A DNA stretch of 42,662 nucleotides, taken from NCBI GenBank assembly GCA_036004685.1, contig DASYRE010000038.1:1-42662 (forward strand), given 5' to 3'. Positions 7,980 through 18,285 of the stretch are shown piece after piece. Within the stretch, counting starts at the first letter, position 1. Each line of letters opens with the position of its first letter. The notes beneath the pieces were generated by a model. The model was not told where the DNA came from and ran no database searches. It worked only from the letters and a program-made list of their open reading frames with translations. The translations under genes and the position numbers were made by a program. Source of the stretch: Candidatus Polarisedimenticolia bacterium (lineage in GTDB: Bacteria > Acidobacteriota > Polarisedimenticolia > Gp22-AA2 > AA152).

Positions 7980-8727
7980 GCTCCTGCTCCCCTCCGCCCG
8001 TCAGGAAGCTCCTCAGGCGCGCGTCCCGGGAACTCCGGGCCTCTTCGACGCTGCCCACGAACGCCATCTGTCCCTCGTCGAGAAAGGCGATCCGATCCCC
8101 GACCTGATAGGCGCTGGCGATGTCGTGGGTCACGACGATCGACGTCACCTGGAGCGTCCGCTGGAGGCTTCGGATCATCAGGTTGATGGCGTGGGCCGTC
8201 AGGGGATCGAGGCCCGTCGTCGGCTCGTCGTAGAGGATGCCCCGCGGCTCCAGGGCGATCGATCGGGCCAGGGCCACGCGCTTGCGCATCCCCCCGGAGA
8301 GATCGCTGGGCATCAGCCTTTCCACCGAGGGCTCGAGCTCCACGAGGGCGAGCTTCTCGCGGACCCGCTCGGCGATCTGCTCCTCCGACAAGTCGGTATG
8401 CTCCCGAAGCGCGTAGGCGACGTTCTCGAAGACGTCCATCGAGTCGAAGAGCGCCCCGCCCTGGAAGAGCATTCCGATCTTCTTCCGGACGGGCACGAGG
8501 GCCTCCTCGCTGAGCCCGCTGAGATCGGTTCCCTCGACCAGGACCCTTCCCCGGTCGGGCGACATCAACCCGATCGTATGACGGAGCAAAACCGATTTGC
8601 CCGAGCCGCTGCCGCCGAGAATCACCATGGTCTCGGCCTCCCGCACGCGCAGGTTCACGCCGCGCAGCACGGTCTTGGCTCCGAAGCTCTTGTGAAGGTC
8701 CTCGTAATCGATGAACGTTGCTTCCAT
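7972..8727 (-). CDS. mlaF: ABC transporter ATPase, MlaF type
   Basis: 251 residues. Walker A GGSGSGKS is at 38-45, Q-loop Q89, ABC signature LSGGM at 143-147, and Walker B ILYDE at 164-168 followed by the D-loop TGLDP. LSGGMRKRVALARSIALEP is the form typical of MlaF/Mkl ATPases of MCE transport systems. It energises lipid movement through the MlaE permease. It starts three bases after the mlaE stop and overlaps mlaD, so the order is mlaE-mlaF-mlaD. No mlaB (STAS) or mlaC gene is next to it. Confidence 0.93.
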   Translation of the reverse strand: MEATFIDYEDLHKSFGAKTVLRGVNLRVREAETMVILGGSGSGKSVLLRHTIGLMSPDRGRVLVEGTDLSGLSEEALVPVRKKIGMLFQGGALFDSMDVFENVAYALREHTDLSEEQIAERVREKLALVELEPSVERLMPSDLSGGMRKRVALARSIALEPRGILYDEPTTGLDPLTAHAINLMIRSLQRTLQVTSIVVTHDIASAYQVGDRIAFLDEGQMAFVGSVEEARSSRDARLRSFLTGGGEQELA

Positions 8728-8730
8728 AGC

Positions 8731-9483
8731 CTAGAACATCAGGAACAGCTTCGTGAGAAAGAAATCCGACACCAAGACGGAGATCGACGCGGCGACCACC
8801 GTCTGCGTGGTCGCCCGGCCCACCCCGTCCGCGCCTCCCGTGGCTCTCAAGCCGTTGTAGCAGGCGATGGCGGAGATGAAGAGCGCGAAGAAGAAAGTCT
8901 TGCCGATGCCGCTGAAAATGTCATGCACCTCGAGGGCCGAGCGCACGTGCTTCAAGTAGAACTCCGAAGTTTGGTTCAGCTCGCTGCTTGCGATGAGCAG
9001 GCCCCCCAGAATCCCCACGAAGTTCGCCAGGATGGTGAGGATCGGAAGCATGATCAGCGTGGCCAGGACCTTGGGGAAGACCAGCTTCTTGACGGGGTCC
9101 GCGGCCAGGGCGCGAATGGCGTCCACCTGCTCCGTGACCTTCATGCTGCCGATTTCGGCGGTGATCCCCGCTCCGACTCTGCCTCCGATCATCAATGCCG
9201 ACAGCACGGGCCCGAGCTCCCGCACGATCGACAACGCCACGACGTCCCCGATCAGGAACTTCCCGAACGCCACCCATGAGGCGGCGGTCTGCAACGCCAG
9301 GACCATCCCCGTGAACAGCGCGGTCGTGAGGACGATCGGCGCCGAGCCGACTCCGAGATGATGCAATTGCTCGATACAGATCCGCCATTCGCGAGGGCGG
9401 CGAAGTCCCTGGCGGAAGGTGTCCCTGACGAGCAGCCCTAGTCCCCCGACGTGTTCCAAGGCTCGGATCAGGAATTCGACCAA
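8731..9483 (-). CDS. mlaE: MlaE/YrbE-family lipid ABC permease
   Basis: 250-residue membrane protein of the MlaE family. It contains the conserved stretches LQTAASWVAFG, REL.PVLSALMIGGRVGAG, AEIGSMKVTEQVDAI and the helical C-terminus. Family members have an amphipathic N-terminal helix and about five membrane spans, and work as a dimer with MlaF. The start is a TTG at 9483 directly behind GGGGAGGCGGA, a very strong ribosome site, and an in-frame stop lies shortly upstream. It is the first gene after a promoter-like site at 9544-9572 and so heads the long minus-strand operon. Confidence 0.92.
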   Translation of the reverse strand: MVEFLIRALEHVGGLGLLVRDTFRQGLRRPREWRICIEQLHHLGVGSAPIVLTTALFTGMVLALQTAASWVAFGKFLIGDVVALSIVRELGPVLSALMIGGRVGAGITAEIGSMKVTEQVDAIRALAADPVKKLVFPKVLATLIMLPILTILANFVGILGGLLIASSELNQTSEFYLKHVRSALEVHDIFSGIGKTFFFALFISAIACYNGLRATGGADGVGRATTQTVVAASISVLVSDFFLTKLFLMF

Positions 9484-9543
9484 TCCGCCTCCCCGGCGGC
9501 GGCGCTAGGTATTGACGAAGCAAGGACTTGGAAACCCGCGGTA

Positions 9544-9568
9544 GTTTAAACAACCCCTCTCGCGCAAG

Positions 9569-9572
<4 letters not shown>
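9544..9572 (-). promoter_or_regulatory. Sigma-70-like promoter for the mla/polysaccharide operon
   Basis: Minus strand: TTGACT (9572-9567), then TTAAAC after a 17-base spacer or TTTAAA after 16, about 60 bases ahead of the mlaE start. The -35 overlaps the last codons of hyuB. The intergenic stretch is locally AT-rich compared with its surroundings. Confidence 0.5.
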
Positions 9573-11163
<1,591 letters not shown>

Positions 11164-11167
<4 letters not shown>

Positions 11168-13170
11168 GGTCTTGCAGCCCGGCGGCGCAGGTGGAGGAGG
11201 CCCATTCGATCCACCTCCAGCCAGTAATCCGGAGCCAGATACGTGGTCGCGCTGTACTCGGTGATGAGAGCCGGCCCGTGAAGACGGCGCCCCGCGGGGA
11301 GATCCTCACGGCGATGACGCGGCAGCGCTCCGGATCTTCGCAGCGGACCGGCCTCCGGGGCAACGCGCCGTGCCGATGCCGGGGACCGCGGGTGGGACGA
11401 GCGGGCCGTCGCGAGCCGAGGGGCCGGTGCCAAGGCCCGCACCCGCAGGTTGACCAGTTCCACGTCGTCGTCCCGGCGGTCGTATCCGAAGCGCTCGCCG
11501 TGCGCCCGATGGAAAGCCTCTCTCAGATCAGCCCTGACCGGAACGCTCAGCTCATGGGATTGGCCGCGGTATCGCAGGTCCGCTTCCCGTTCGAGGCGCA
11601 GAGAGGAGGCCGGGTGTCCGTCCCGCACGAGGGCTGCCACCGCTTCCTCTTCCAACGGTCCGAGCCAGCGCCTCAGCTCTCGCGCTTCGAGACCGGCAGC
11701 CCGGCCGATGACGGTGCGCGAGACTTCCCAAATCGGTGGGCTGGAGCACAGGCCGAACGCCGAGAAAGCACCCGGATCGCGAGGAATGACGATGCGCTCA
11801 ATTCCCAGCGCCGACGCCAGCGGGCAGGCCAGCAGCCCGCCGGCGCCTCCGAAAGCCAGCAGCGCGAAGCGCGCGGGGTGATGGCCCCGGCCCGCGGAGA
11901 TTCTCCGGACCGCCGTTTCGAGGGCGGCGTTGGCGACCTGCAGGATGCCATGCGCCGCCGCGCGCGCCGAAACGCCCAGGCGCTGGCCAATCCGACGGAG
12001 CGACCGCTCGGCCGCCGCCCGATCCAGGGGGATTTCGCCTCCCAACAGCCCCTCCTCGGGCAGGCGGCCCAGGAAGAAAAGGGCGTCGGTCACGGTCGCC
12101 TCCGTCCCGCCGCGACTGTAGCAGGCCGGCCCGGGATCGGCTCCGGCGCTCTCGGGACCGACGCGCAGCGCCCCTCCCGCGTCCACCCGCGCCTGGGAGC
12201 CGCCGCCCGCTCCGATGCTCTGAATATCGAGGCTGGGAATCCTCAGGGGAATCCGTTCAAGCACGGTGCCCTGAATCCGGGGCTCCCGCCCCTCGCACAC
12301 CGAGATGTCGGTCGAAGTTCCGCCCACGTCGAGCGTGATCAGGCGATCGATTCCGCAGGCGCGGCCCGCGCTCATGGCGGCGACGATGCCGCCGGCGGGA
12401 CCCGAGAGAACGGTCCGGACGGGTTGCGCGGCCGCGCGCCAGGCCGGAATCCATCCGCCGCTGCTCGACATGATCCGCAGGCGCCGGCTCCCCAGGCGTC
12501 GGCGGAGAGTCCCCAGGTAGGCCTCCATCGGCGGGACGAGCAGGGCGTTGGCCACCGTCGTGCAAGTGCGCTCATATTCGCGGAACTCGCCCGCCACCCG
12601 ATGGGACAGCGACAGATGCCAGCCCGAGCCGCGCAGCGCGCGCGCCACCTCCCTTTCGTGCCGGGGATTGGCGTAGGCATGGAGCAGGCAGACGGCGACC
12701 GACTCCACGTTCAGGCGTCGGAGCCGGGCGCGGAGACGCCGCAGAGAAGCCGGTTTCAGCCGCCGCAGGACTTCTCCTCGCGGACCGCAGCGCTCCGCGA
12801 CCCCGAGGCGAAAGCGATCGGCGAGCAGGGGCTCCCGCGCCGGAGGATCCAGGCGGAACAGGAGCGGCCGGTTCTGGCGGCCCAGCGCCAGGACGTCTTC
12901 GAATCCCGCGGTCGTGACCAGCGCGACTCTCCCGCCGCGCCTTTGAAGGAGCGCGTTGGTCGCCACGGTGGTCCCATGCACCACCCGGATCGACGAGCGC
13001 TCCAGGCCCAGGGCCGCGAGCCCCTGCAGCACGGCGCGCGACGGGTCTTCCGGCGTGGACCTCACCTTGAGCACCGCGACCGGGCCGCGTCGCGCCGCCA
13101 CCACGAGATCGGTGAAGGTTCCGCCGGTATCGACGCCCACGCGGAGCATCGGGTGCGGTTTCGAGGCCAT
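11164..13170 (-). CDS. hyuA: Hydantoinase A / 5-oxoprolinase alpha-type subunit
   Basis: 668 residues. The ASKHA-type phosphate-binding loop GVDTGGTFTD lies at 12-21, VHGTTVATNALLQR at about 64-77, SGPAGGIVAAM and LDVGGTSTDIS mid-protein, and GAGGGSQARVD. These are the standard features of the ATP-dependent HyuA/HydA family. It activates the substrate that HyuB cleaves; the length is normal for the family. The ATG at 13170 is preceded by GAGGG at four-base spacing, and a second ATG seven codons later is possible. The gene is divergent from plsC with only 62 bases between them. Confidence 0.9.
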
Positions 13171-13171
13171 C

Positions 13172-13200
13172 TTGCCCTCTTTCGAAAGGGTCCCTATACT
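13172..13200 (+). promoter_or_regulatory. Sigma-70-like promoter for plsC
   Basis: TTGCCC (13172-13177), 17-base spacer, TATACT (13195-13200), about 33 bases before the plsC start. The spacer holds the 10-base palindrome ctttcgaaag, a possible operator in this short divergent hyuA/plsC region. Confidence 0.45.
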
Positions 13201-13232
13201 AACGCACCTTCCGCACGCTCCCCGGAGCCGCC

Positions 13233-13943
13233 ATGCTCAATCTCGTCCGCATTTCTCTGATCGTTCTGGTCACGGCCATCGCGGGATCGCTCGGGATATT
13301 GAGCTGCCTCGTGCTCCCTAGCGGGGACGGCGTGCTGGCCCTGGCGAGAGTGTGGGCGCGGCTCGTGCTGGGACTTTGCGGCGTGCGGGTCGTCGTCGAG
13401 GGACGCGACAAGATTCGCCCGCCGGGACCTTACGTCTTCTTGTCGAACCATCAGAGCCAGTTCGACATCCCGGCTGCAGTGCTCGCCATCCCCATCCAGT
13501 TCCGGATCCTCGCGAAGCAGGAGCTGTTCCACATCCCTATTTTCGGGTGGGCGCTTCGGCTGTCGGGATTCGTCGCGATCGATCGGCGCAACCGGGACAA
13601 GGCGATCGCCAGCCTGGACCGGGCGGCCGAGAGAATCCGGCGCGGGCGATCCCTGCTGATCTTCGCGGAGGGAACCCGCTCTCCCGACGGCAGACTCCTG
13701 CCTTTCAAGAAGGGGGCGTTCGTGCTCGCCATCCAGGCCGGTGTGCCGGTCGTTCCCCTGGCCATCCGGGGCAGCCGCGCGGTGCTTCCGAAAGGCAGTC
13801 TGTCCATCCGTCCCGGGATCATCACGGTGGTGGTGGGCGATCCGATCGATCCCCGGCCGTTCAGCGTGGATCAGAAGGAAGCTCTGATGACGCGGGTTCG
13901 ATCGGCGCTGGAGGCCGCGCTGGGGGCCGGCACGGCGGCCTAG
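13233..13943 (+). CDS. plsC: 1-acyl-sn-glycerol-3-phosphate acyltransferase
   Basis: 236 residues. It makes phosphatidic acid from lysophosphatidic acid at the inner membrane. An N-terminal hydrophobic helix (about 5-28) precedes the acyltransferase motifs: block I NHQSQFD at 72-78 with the catalytic His-Asp, a glycerol-phosphate binding region around FVAIDRRN, block III FAEGTRS at 144-150, and VPVVPLAIRG. The ATG has GGAG at five-base spacing. The TAG stop shares the bases CTAG with the stop of the oppositely oriented barrel gene. Acyl transfer to another lysophospholipid is possible. Confidence 0.9.
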   Translation: MLNLVRISLIVLVTAIAGSLGILSCLVLPSGDGVLALARVWARLVLGLCGVRVVVEGRDKIRPPGPYVFLSNHQSQFDIPAAVLAIPIQFRILAKQELFHIPIFGWALRLSGFVAIDRRNRDKAIASLDRAAERIRRGRSLLIFAEGTRSPDGRLLPFKKGAFVLAIQAGVPVVPLAIRGSRAVLPKGSLSIRPGIITVVVGDPIDPRPFSVDQKEALMTRVRSALEAALGAGTAA

Positions 13944-16900
13944 AAGAACTTGAGCAGGGTGACCTGGGCTTCCTGCCTGCCGGCGAGGCCGGGAATGTCC
14001 GACTTCACCGCGATTCCCCAATCGAATCGGAGCAGCGTGCTCCAGGGGCCCATCACGTTCCCGGCGATCCCGAACCCCCCGAAACTTTGATCGCATCCCA
14101 GACAGCTCACTTCGGAGGGAGCTGGGAGCGGGGGGGGCAAGCCGTTCAAGGTCGAGTCCCGGACTCTCGCGTAATCGAGCGTCCCCTCGAGGCGCAGCGC
14201 TTCGGCGAAATTGAACCCGTAAGTGATCGAAGCGAGGAGCGCGCGGTCGAACTTGACTCCGGATCCCGAAAACCCCCGGACCCGGTTGCCGAAGAACCCG
14301 AAGCTGAACTTGCTGAACCGATCCTGATTCTCCCCGGTGAGGTACTCGGCGCGCAGCGACAGCTTTTGGAACAAGGGAAGGATGAACTGCTTCGCCAGCA
14401 GGGCGCCGGCCTCCGAATAACTCTTCTGGGTCGGATCGAAATCGATCAACCGCGTGCCGACGGCCACCGACGCGGGATCGGTATCCCCCCAGGGACCCCA
14501 GCGCCCGCGGCGGTGCCGCTCCCAATGGGCCCGGGCGGTGACGCCCCAACGGTTGAACTCTCCGGACGCGCCGTAGCCAGCGATCGACGTATCCCCGGGA
14601 ACGCGGAAAGACTCGGTGTGCTTCCCACCTCCGAACTGCTCGAACTCCCACATCCCGATGAGCTTCAGCTTCAGGAAATTCCCCATCGGGACCCCGAGAT
14701 TCAGCGAAGCGCTCTGGGTGCGCTGGCGAACCTCTTCCTCCTCGAGCTTCCGATCCCCGAGGTAGTAGTTGTCCGTTCCGCTGAAGGCCACCCCGAGGAC
14801 GCTCGCGCCGGCGTCCAGACGGCTTCCCAGGAAACGCGGGCTCTGGATCGACGCCTGCAGCAGCGCCCCCGCAAAAAAGAAGTTGACCTGGCTGCCGGTG
14901 TTCTTGAAGTTGAAATCGAAGTAGTCGATCCCCGCGAGGGGCACGGGGAAGTCCAGGTCCTGCTCGTAGAACACCCCGACGGCCCCCAGAAGCGTCCGCT
15001 TGGTCAGCCCTTCCCGGACGACCCGCTCGCCCGAGCCGGTTCGGTCGAGGTAGCGGAAGCCCTTCTCCGTGTCGCGCAGCATCACGTGGGTCGATTGATG
15101 GGCCGCGGCGCGCTGCGCCTCGAAATCGGGCGCGTTGAGCGCGAAGTCGCTGAACTCGATCTCGCGCTGGACCACCAGGTTCACTCCGGAGATGTTCCAG
15201 ATCTGCTGTCCCACGATCCGCTGCAGGACCCAGAGCGGGCGCTCTCCGGAGCCCGGGGCCGGCCCGTAGTGATCGCGCTCGTCGTTGCTGGTCACGGGCG
15301 GCTCCAGGCCGGTCTGGACGGAGGCGATGCGGATCTTCGCGAAACTCTTCCGATCGATCCACACCTTTCCCTGGTAGAGGCTCTTTCCTGGGGTGACGGG
15401 CGTGAAGTCCAGGACGTAGCAGTCCCGGCCGTCCGCGGTGTCGGTCCCGGCGTAGCGGTAGGCATAATCTTTGTTGAGATTGATGTTCAGCGGCAGGGTG
15501 ATCACTTTTTCGGGCTGGATGAGCGGCAGGTCGGGGAGCTTCTTCCCGGTCCAGCGGACGCCGTTGAAAAGGAAGTCGGTCTGCTCCCATTCGCCGCCGG
15601 TCTTGGGGTCCCAATAGAAGTTGTTGAGCGTCGTCACGTCGACCGAGACGTCGGCGCTGGCGACCTTGTAGAGGTAGCGGATCTTCGCGGCCGCCCTCAG
15701 CGTGCGCAGCCGGCTGTCCTGGTCCGCCTGGAATTCCTGATGGTGCGCGATGATCTCCTCGGCGGTGATCTCGTGCTTGCCTCCCACGTCCACCGATTTC
15801 GGATTCCTGAGGTAGCCGGGCGTCGCGAACCGCTGGTAACGCAAGATCAGCGGCGTGGCGGCAAGCGGGACGGTCAATCGCGTGGTGTTGCTCTTCGCGT
15901 CGGGGGCGAGATCCGGCAGCGCCTTTTCGCTGTTCGCCAGCAAGTCGTCGAGGGCCGCGCCCGTCACGTCGGCGGTGTCGAGGAGGAGGCCCGCTTCGGA
16001 GGAGATCGGGGGGTCCTCCTTCGACCGATAGGCGAGGAGCACCTGAAAGGTCGAAGCGTCGAAGAACTTCCAGGCTTGCACCGCGGGCGCCCTTCCCGCC
16101 GCGGGGGCGCCGAAGCGTGTCTTGGAAGTCCCTTCGGGCGCCGGACCTACGGTGGGCGGGAAGAGTCGGCGCAGCAGGACGCACAAAAGCGACGCTTCCG
16201 GAGCGCCGGAAGCCTCGGGGCGAAGCTCGAAGAGCGTCAGTCTCGAGCCCCCGCTGAGGGCCCCGAGGTAGGTCTCGATCAAGGACGCCTCGCGAACCCG
16301 CGGGGCGCGCTGCGGCTCGGGAGCGGGCGCGGCGCTTCCCGCCGCCGGCCCTGGAGTTTCGGTCGCTACCGGCGAGGACGGAGGCGTCTCGTTCGTTGGG
16401 CTCGGCGCGAGTTGTTCTTCGGTTCCGGCTTCGGGAGGAACTGGCCCTGCCGGAGCCGCGGCCGGCGCTTCGGGAAGAGGCTGGGCCACCAGCCAGAGGG
16501 AGGCGGCCGGCAGGTGGCGCAGGAGCAGGGTCCCGGCCTGATCCAAGCCCGCAGCGGGGTCGATTCCTGCTTCGCCGCGGAGGGGAACGGCGTCCAGATA
16601 CGGACCGAGGTCCTCTTGCAGGATCTTCTCGAGCAGATCGAGCCGGCGGATTCCCACCGAGCCCAGCACGATGAGAGCTTCCGGGTCCGCTCCACGGATC
16701 TCCACCGCGCCGTTCTTGATCAAGAACGCGAATTCCCTTGGCCCCGCGCCCGAGCCCAGCGTTCCCGGCAGATCGGGATGGTCGCCGATCTCGTAGAAGC
16801 GAACCTTGCCTCGAAACGTCTCGGCCACCTTGCGGAGGAACGCGCGCCAGGCCGTCAGATACTCGGCCTGCGAGGGAAGCGGGAGCTCGGCGCCGCCATA

Positions 16901-17251
16901 GAGGGGATTCCCGCCGACGGGAGTCAGGATCACGTCGAAGCCGGCTTCCCGGAACCGGCCTACGGTCGACTCCAGCTCCTCGAAGCGGAAAACCCCGCGT
17001 TCGGTCTCGATGCGGCTCCACGAAAAATGAACCCGTGCGTAGAGCGGCTGGGCCCCGCGGGCCTCGACCTCCGCGGCCCGGATCGGCCCCGGGCGCTGCT
17101 CTCCCGGCTTGTCCAGATCGACCTCGTATCCGAGGCCGGTCTTCGGAGGCTGCCACTTAGGAATCTCCCCGGCGGCCCCGAGCTTCGGGGACCCAACCAA
17201 GGCGCCGAGGGCGAGCAGGATCGCGGACGGGATAATGAAAGGAAGGCGCAA
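13940..17251 (-). CDS. Large secreted protein: glycosidase-like domain, sorting-protein-like domain, C-terminal outer-membrane beta-barrel
   Basis: 1103 residues from a TTG at 17251 (GGAG nine bases upstream; a GTG at 17287 would add 12 residues). A signal peptide (about 1-28, ending LGAAGEIP) suggests export. Residues about 65-215 resemble the first half of a GH42/GH39-like TIM barrel (HFSWSRIETERGVFRFEEL, FDVILTPVGG), but the place of the usual NEP acid/base motif reads YEIGDHPD. A Pro/Ala/Glu-rich linker fills about 255-320. Residues about 490-740 resemble outer-membrane lipoprotein-sorting proteins (RDCYVLDFTPV, GKVWIDRKSFAKIRI). Residues about 750-1103 alternate polar and hydrophobic residues like a beta-barrel and end VTLLKFF, a C-terminal Phe as in BAM substrates. 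It follows ubiA by 77 bases. I do not recognise the whole architecture; a role in envelope glycan or lipid export is inference. Confidence 0.75.
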   Translation of the reverse strand: MRLPFIIPSAILLALGALVGSPKLGAAGEIPKWQPPKTGLGYEVDLDKPGEQRPGPIRAAEVEARGAQPLYARVHFSWSRIETERGVFRFEELESTVGRFREAGFDVILTPVGGNPLYGGAELPLPSQAEYLTAWRAFLRKVAETFRGKVRFYEIGDHPDLPGTLGSGAGPREFAFLIKNGAVEIRGADPEALIVLGSVGIRRLDLLEKILQEDLGPYLDAVPLRGEAGIDPAAGLDQAGTLLLRHLPAASLWLVAQPLPEAPAAAPAGPVPPEAGTEEQLAPSPTNETPPSSPVATETPGPAAGSAAPAPEPQRAPRVREASLIETYLGALSGGSRLTLFELRPEASGAPEASLLCVLLRRLFPPTVGPAPEGTSKTRFGAPAAGRAPAVQAWKFFDASTFQVLLAYRSKEDPPISSEAGLLLDTADVTGAALDDLLANSEKALPDLAPDAKSNTTRLTVPLAATPLILRYQRFATPGYLRNPKSVDVGGKHEITAEEIIAHHQEFQADQDSRLRTLRAAAKIRYLYKVASADVSVDVTTLNNFYWDPKTGGEWEQTDFLFNGVRWTGKKLPDLPLIQPEKVITLPLNINLNKDYAYRYAGTDTADGRDCYVLDFTPVTPGKSLYQGKVWIDRKSFAKIRIASVQTGLEPPVTSNDERDHYGPAPGSGERPLWVLQRIVGQQIWNISGVNLVVQREIEFSDFALNAPDFEAQRAAAHQSTHVMLRDTEKGFRYLDRTGSGERVVREGLTKRTLLGAVGVFYEQDLDFPVPLAGIDYFDFNFKNTGSQVNFFFAGALLQASIQSPRFLGSRLDAGASVLGVAFSGTDNYYLGDRKLEEEEVRQRTQSASLNLGVPMGNFLKLKLIGMWEFEQFGGGKHTESFRVPGDTSIAGYGASGEFNRWGVTARAHWERHRRGRWGPWGDTDPASVAVGTRLIDFDPTQKSYSEAGALLAKQFILPLFQKLSLRAEYLTGENQDRFSKFSFGFFGNRVRGFSGSGVKFDRALLASITYGFNFAEALRLEGTLDYARVRDSTLNGLPPPLPAPSEVSCLGCDQSFGGFGIAGNVMGPWSTLLRFDWGIAVKSDIPGLAGRQEAQVTLLKFF

Positions 17252-17328
17252 ACGGGTGTCTCTCCGGAAGGTACGCGCGGCGGTCACGTTACCAGACGGG
17301 ATCAAGCGGGTCAAACGGCGCGGGGCCA

Positions 17329-18285
17329 CTACCATCCGCGCACCGCGATCCCGAGCCATCTTTCCAGTGAGGGAAGGTGCAGCACCGAAAGGACGGATAT
17401 CGTCACGACGATCAGGATCGTCAGGAACATCAGCAGCGGGTCGCGATAGAGCTTCTCGGGGTTCTGCGCGACGCTCTCCTCCTGGTAGGCCAGATGCGTG
17501 TAGTACCCCAGGTAAATCATCAGCAGAGGACAGGCTATGATGTACTCGACATGGTACTTCACCAGGATTACCCCTACGAAAAACATGAAGCCCGAAGCGT
17601 AGGCCATCATGGCCGTGGCCAGGCGCTCCTCGGTGTAGTAGCGGAACGAGGAGCGATAGCGCGCCGCGCGCTCCGGGTCGCCGATGGAGCGGTACTCCGC
17701 GAAGCGCTTGGCAGCCATGAGATAGGCGCCGATGAGCCAGTAGGCCAGGAGGAAGGAAGAGGGCGGCAAGACGGACCCGCCGACGGCATACCACCCCAGC
17801 AGGAGGCGGATCGGGTTGTTGATCGCCTCCGAGAGAACGTCGAGATACAGCACCTCCTTCGTGCGGATTGGGGGAACGTTGTAGATCAGTCCCATGGTCC
17901 AGAGGGCGAGGAGAGAAACGAGGAGAGGCGTGGAGACGAGCGCGCCCAACAGCAGCCCCGCGGCGCCAAGCAGGGCCCACTCGGCGTACGCGAAAGGCAG
18001 ACGGACCCTTCCGGCGACGACGGGTCGATTCTTCTTGGAAGGGTGATGGCGGTCGGTTCCCGCGTCGAGAATTTCGTTGAGCACGTAATTGCTGGAAGCC
18101 ACCAGACAGGCGGACAGAATCGCGATGAAGGTGCCGAAGGCGTTCGAGGGGTTCCGGGTCGAGGGCTCCAGGAGCAGCGCGGCGGCGATCCCGGGCACGA
18201 TGAAGATGTTCTTGAACCAATGATCGATCCGTGCCAGCTCGACGTACGGGCGAAGTCCTTCGTGCCTGGTTCCGCCGGCCGTCAT
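17329..18285 (-). CDS. UbiA-family prenyltransferase, decaprenyl-phosphate phosphoribosyltransferase-like
   Basis: 318 residues with about eight to nine hydrophobic helices. The first Asp-rich motif is NEILDAGTDRHHPSKKNRP at 70-88, the NDxxDxxxD/HPxKxxRP form seen in DPPR synthases that attach phosphoribose to a polyprenyl phosphate. KRFAEYRSIG follows in the second loop region. The classical homologue works in arabinan synthesis, and related enzymes occur in some Gram-negative arabinose-containing glycans. No DprE1/DprE2-like epimerase is in the window. The ATG overlaps the methyltransferase stop (ATGA). Homogentisate or menaquinone prenyltransferase roles are less likely given the motif and neighbours. 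Confidence 0.8.
   Translation of the reverse strand: MTAGGTRHEGLRPYVELARIDHWFKNIFIVPGIAAALLLEPSTRNPSNAFGTFIAILSACLVASSNYVLNEILDAGTDRHHPSKKNRPVVAGRVRLPFAYAEWALLGAAGLLLGALVSTPLLVSLLALWTMGLIYNVPPIRTKEVLYLDVLSEAINNPIRLLLGWYAVGGSVLPPSSFLLAYWLIGAYLMAAKRFAEYRSIGDPERAARYRSSFRYYTEERLATAMMAYASGFMFFVGVILVKYHVEYIIACPLLMIYLGYYTHLAYQEESVAQNPEKLYRDPLLMFLTILIVVTISVLSVLHLPSLERWLGIAVRGW

Noticed and set aside
11191-13260. Long plus-strand frame opposite hyuA
   Set aside because: No family features, biased composition, while hyuA motifs are complete on the minus strand.
13352-17449. Very long open frame on the plus strand opposite the barrel gene, and another on the minus strand at 13194-17156
   Set aside because: Both are rich in Arg, Gly, Pro and Ala without any domain or signal, typical of shadow frames in GC-rich DNA. 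The minus frame ending at 13940 has clear domains instead.
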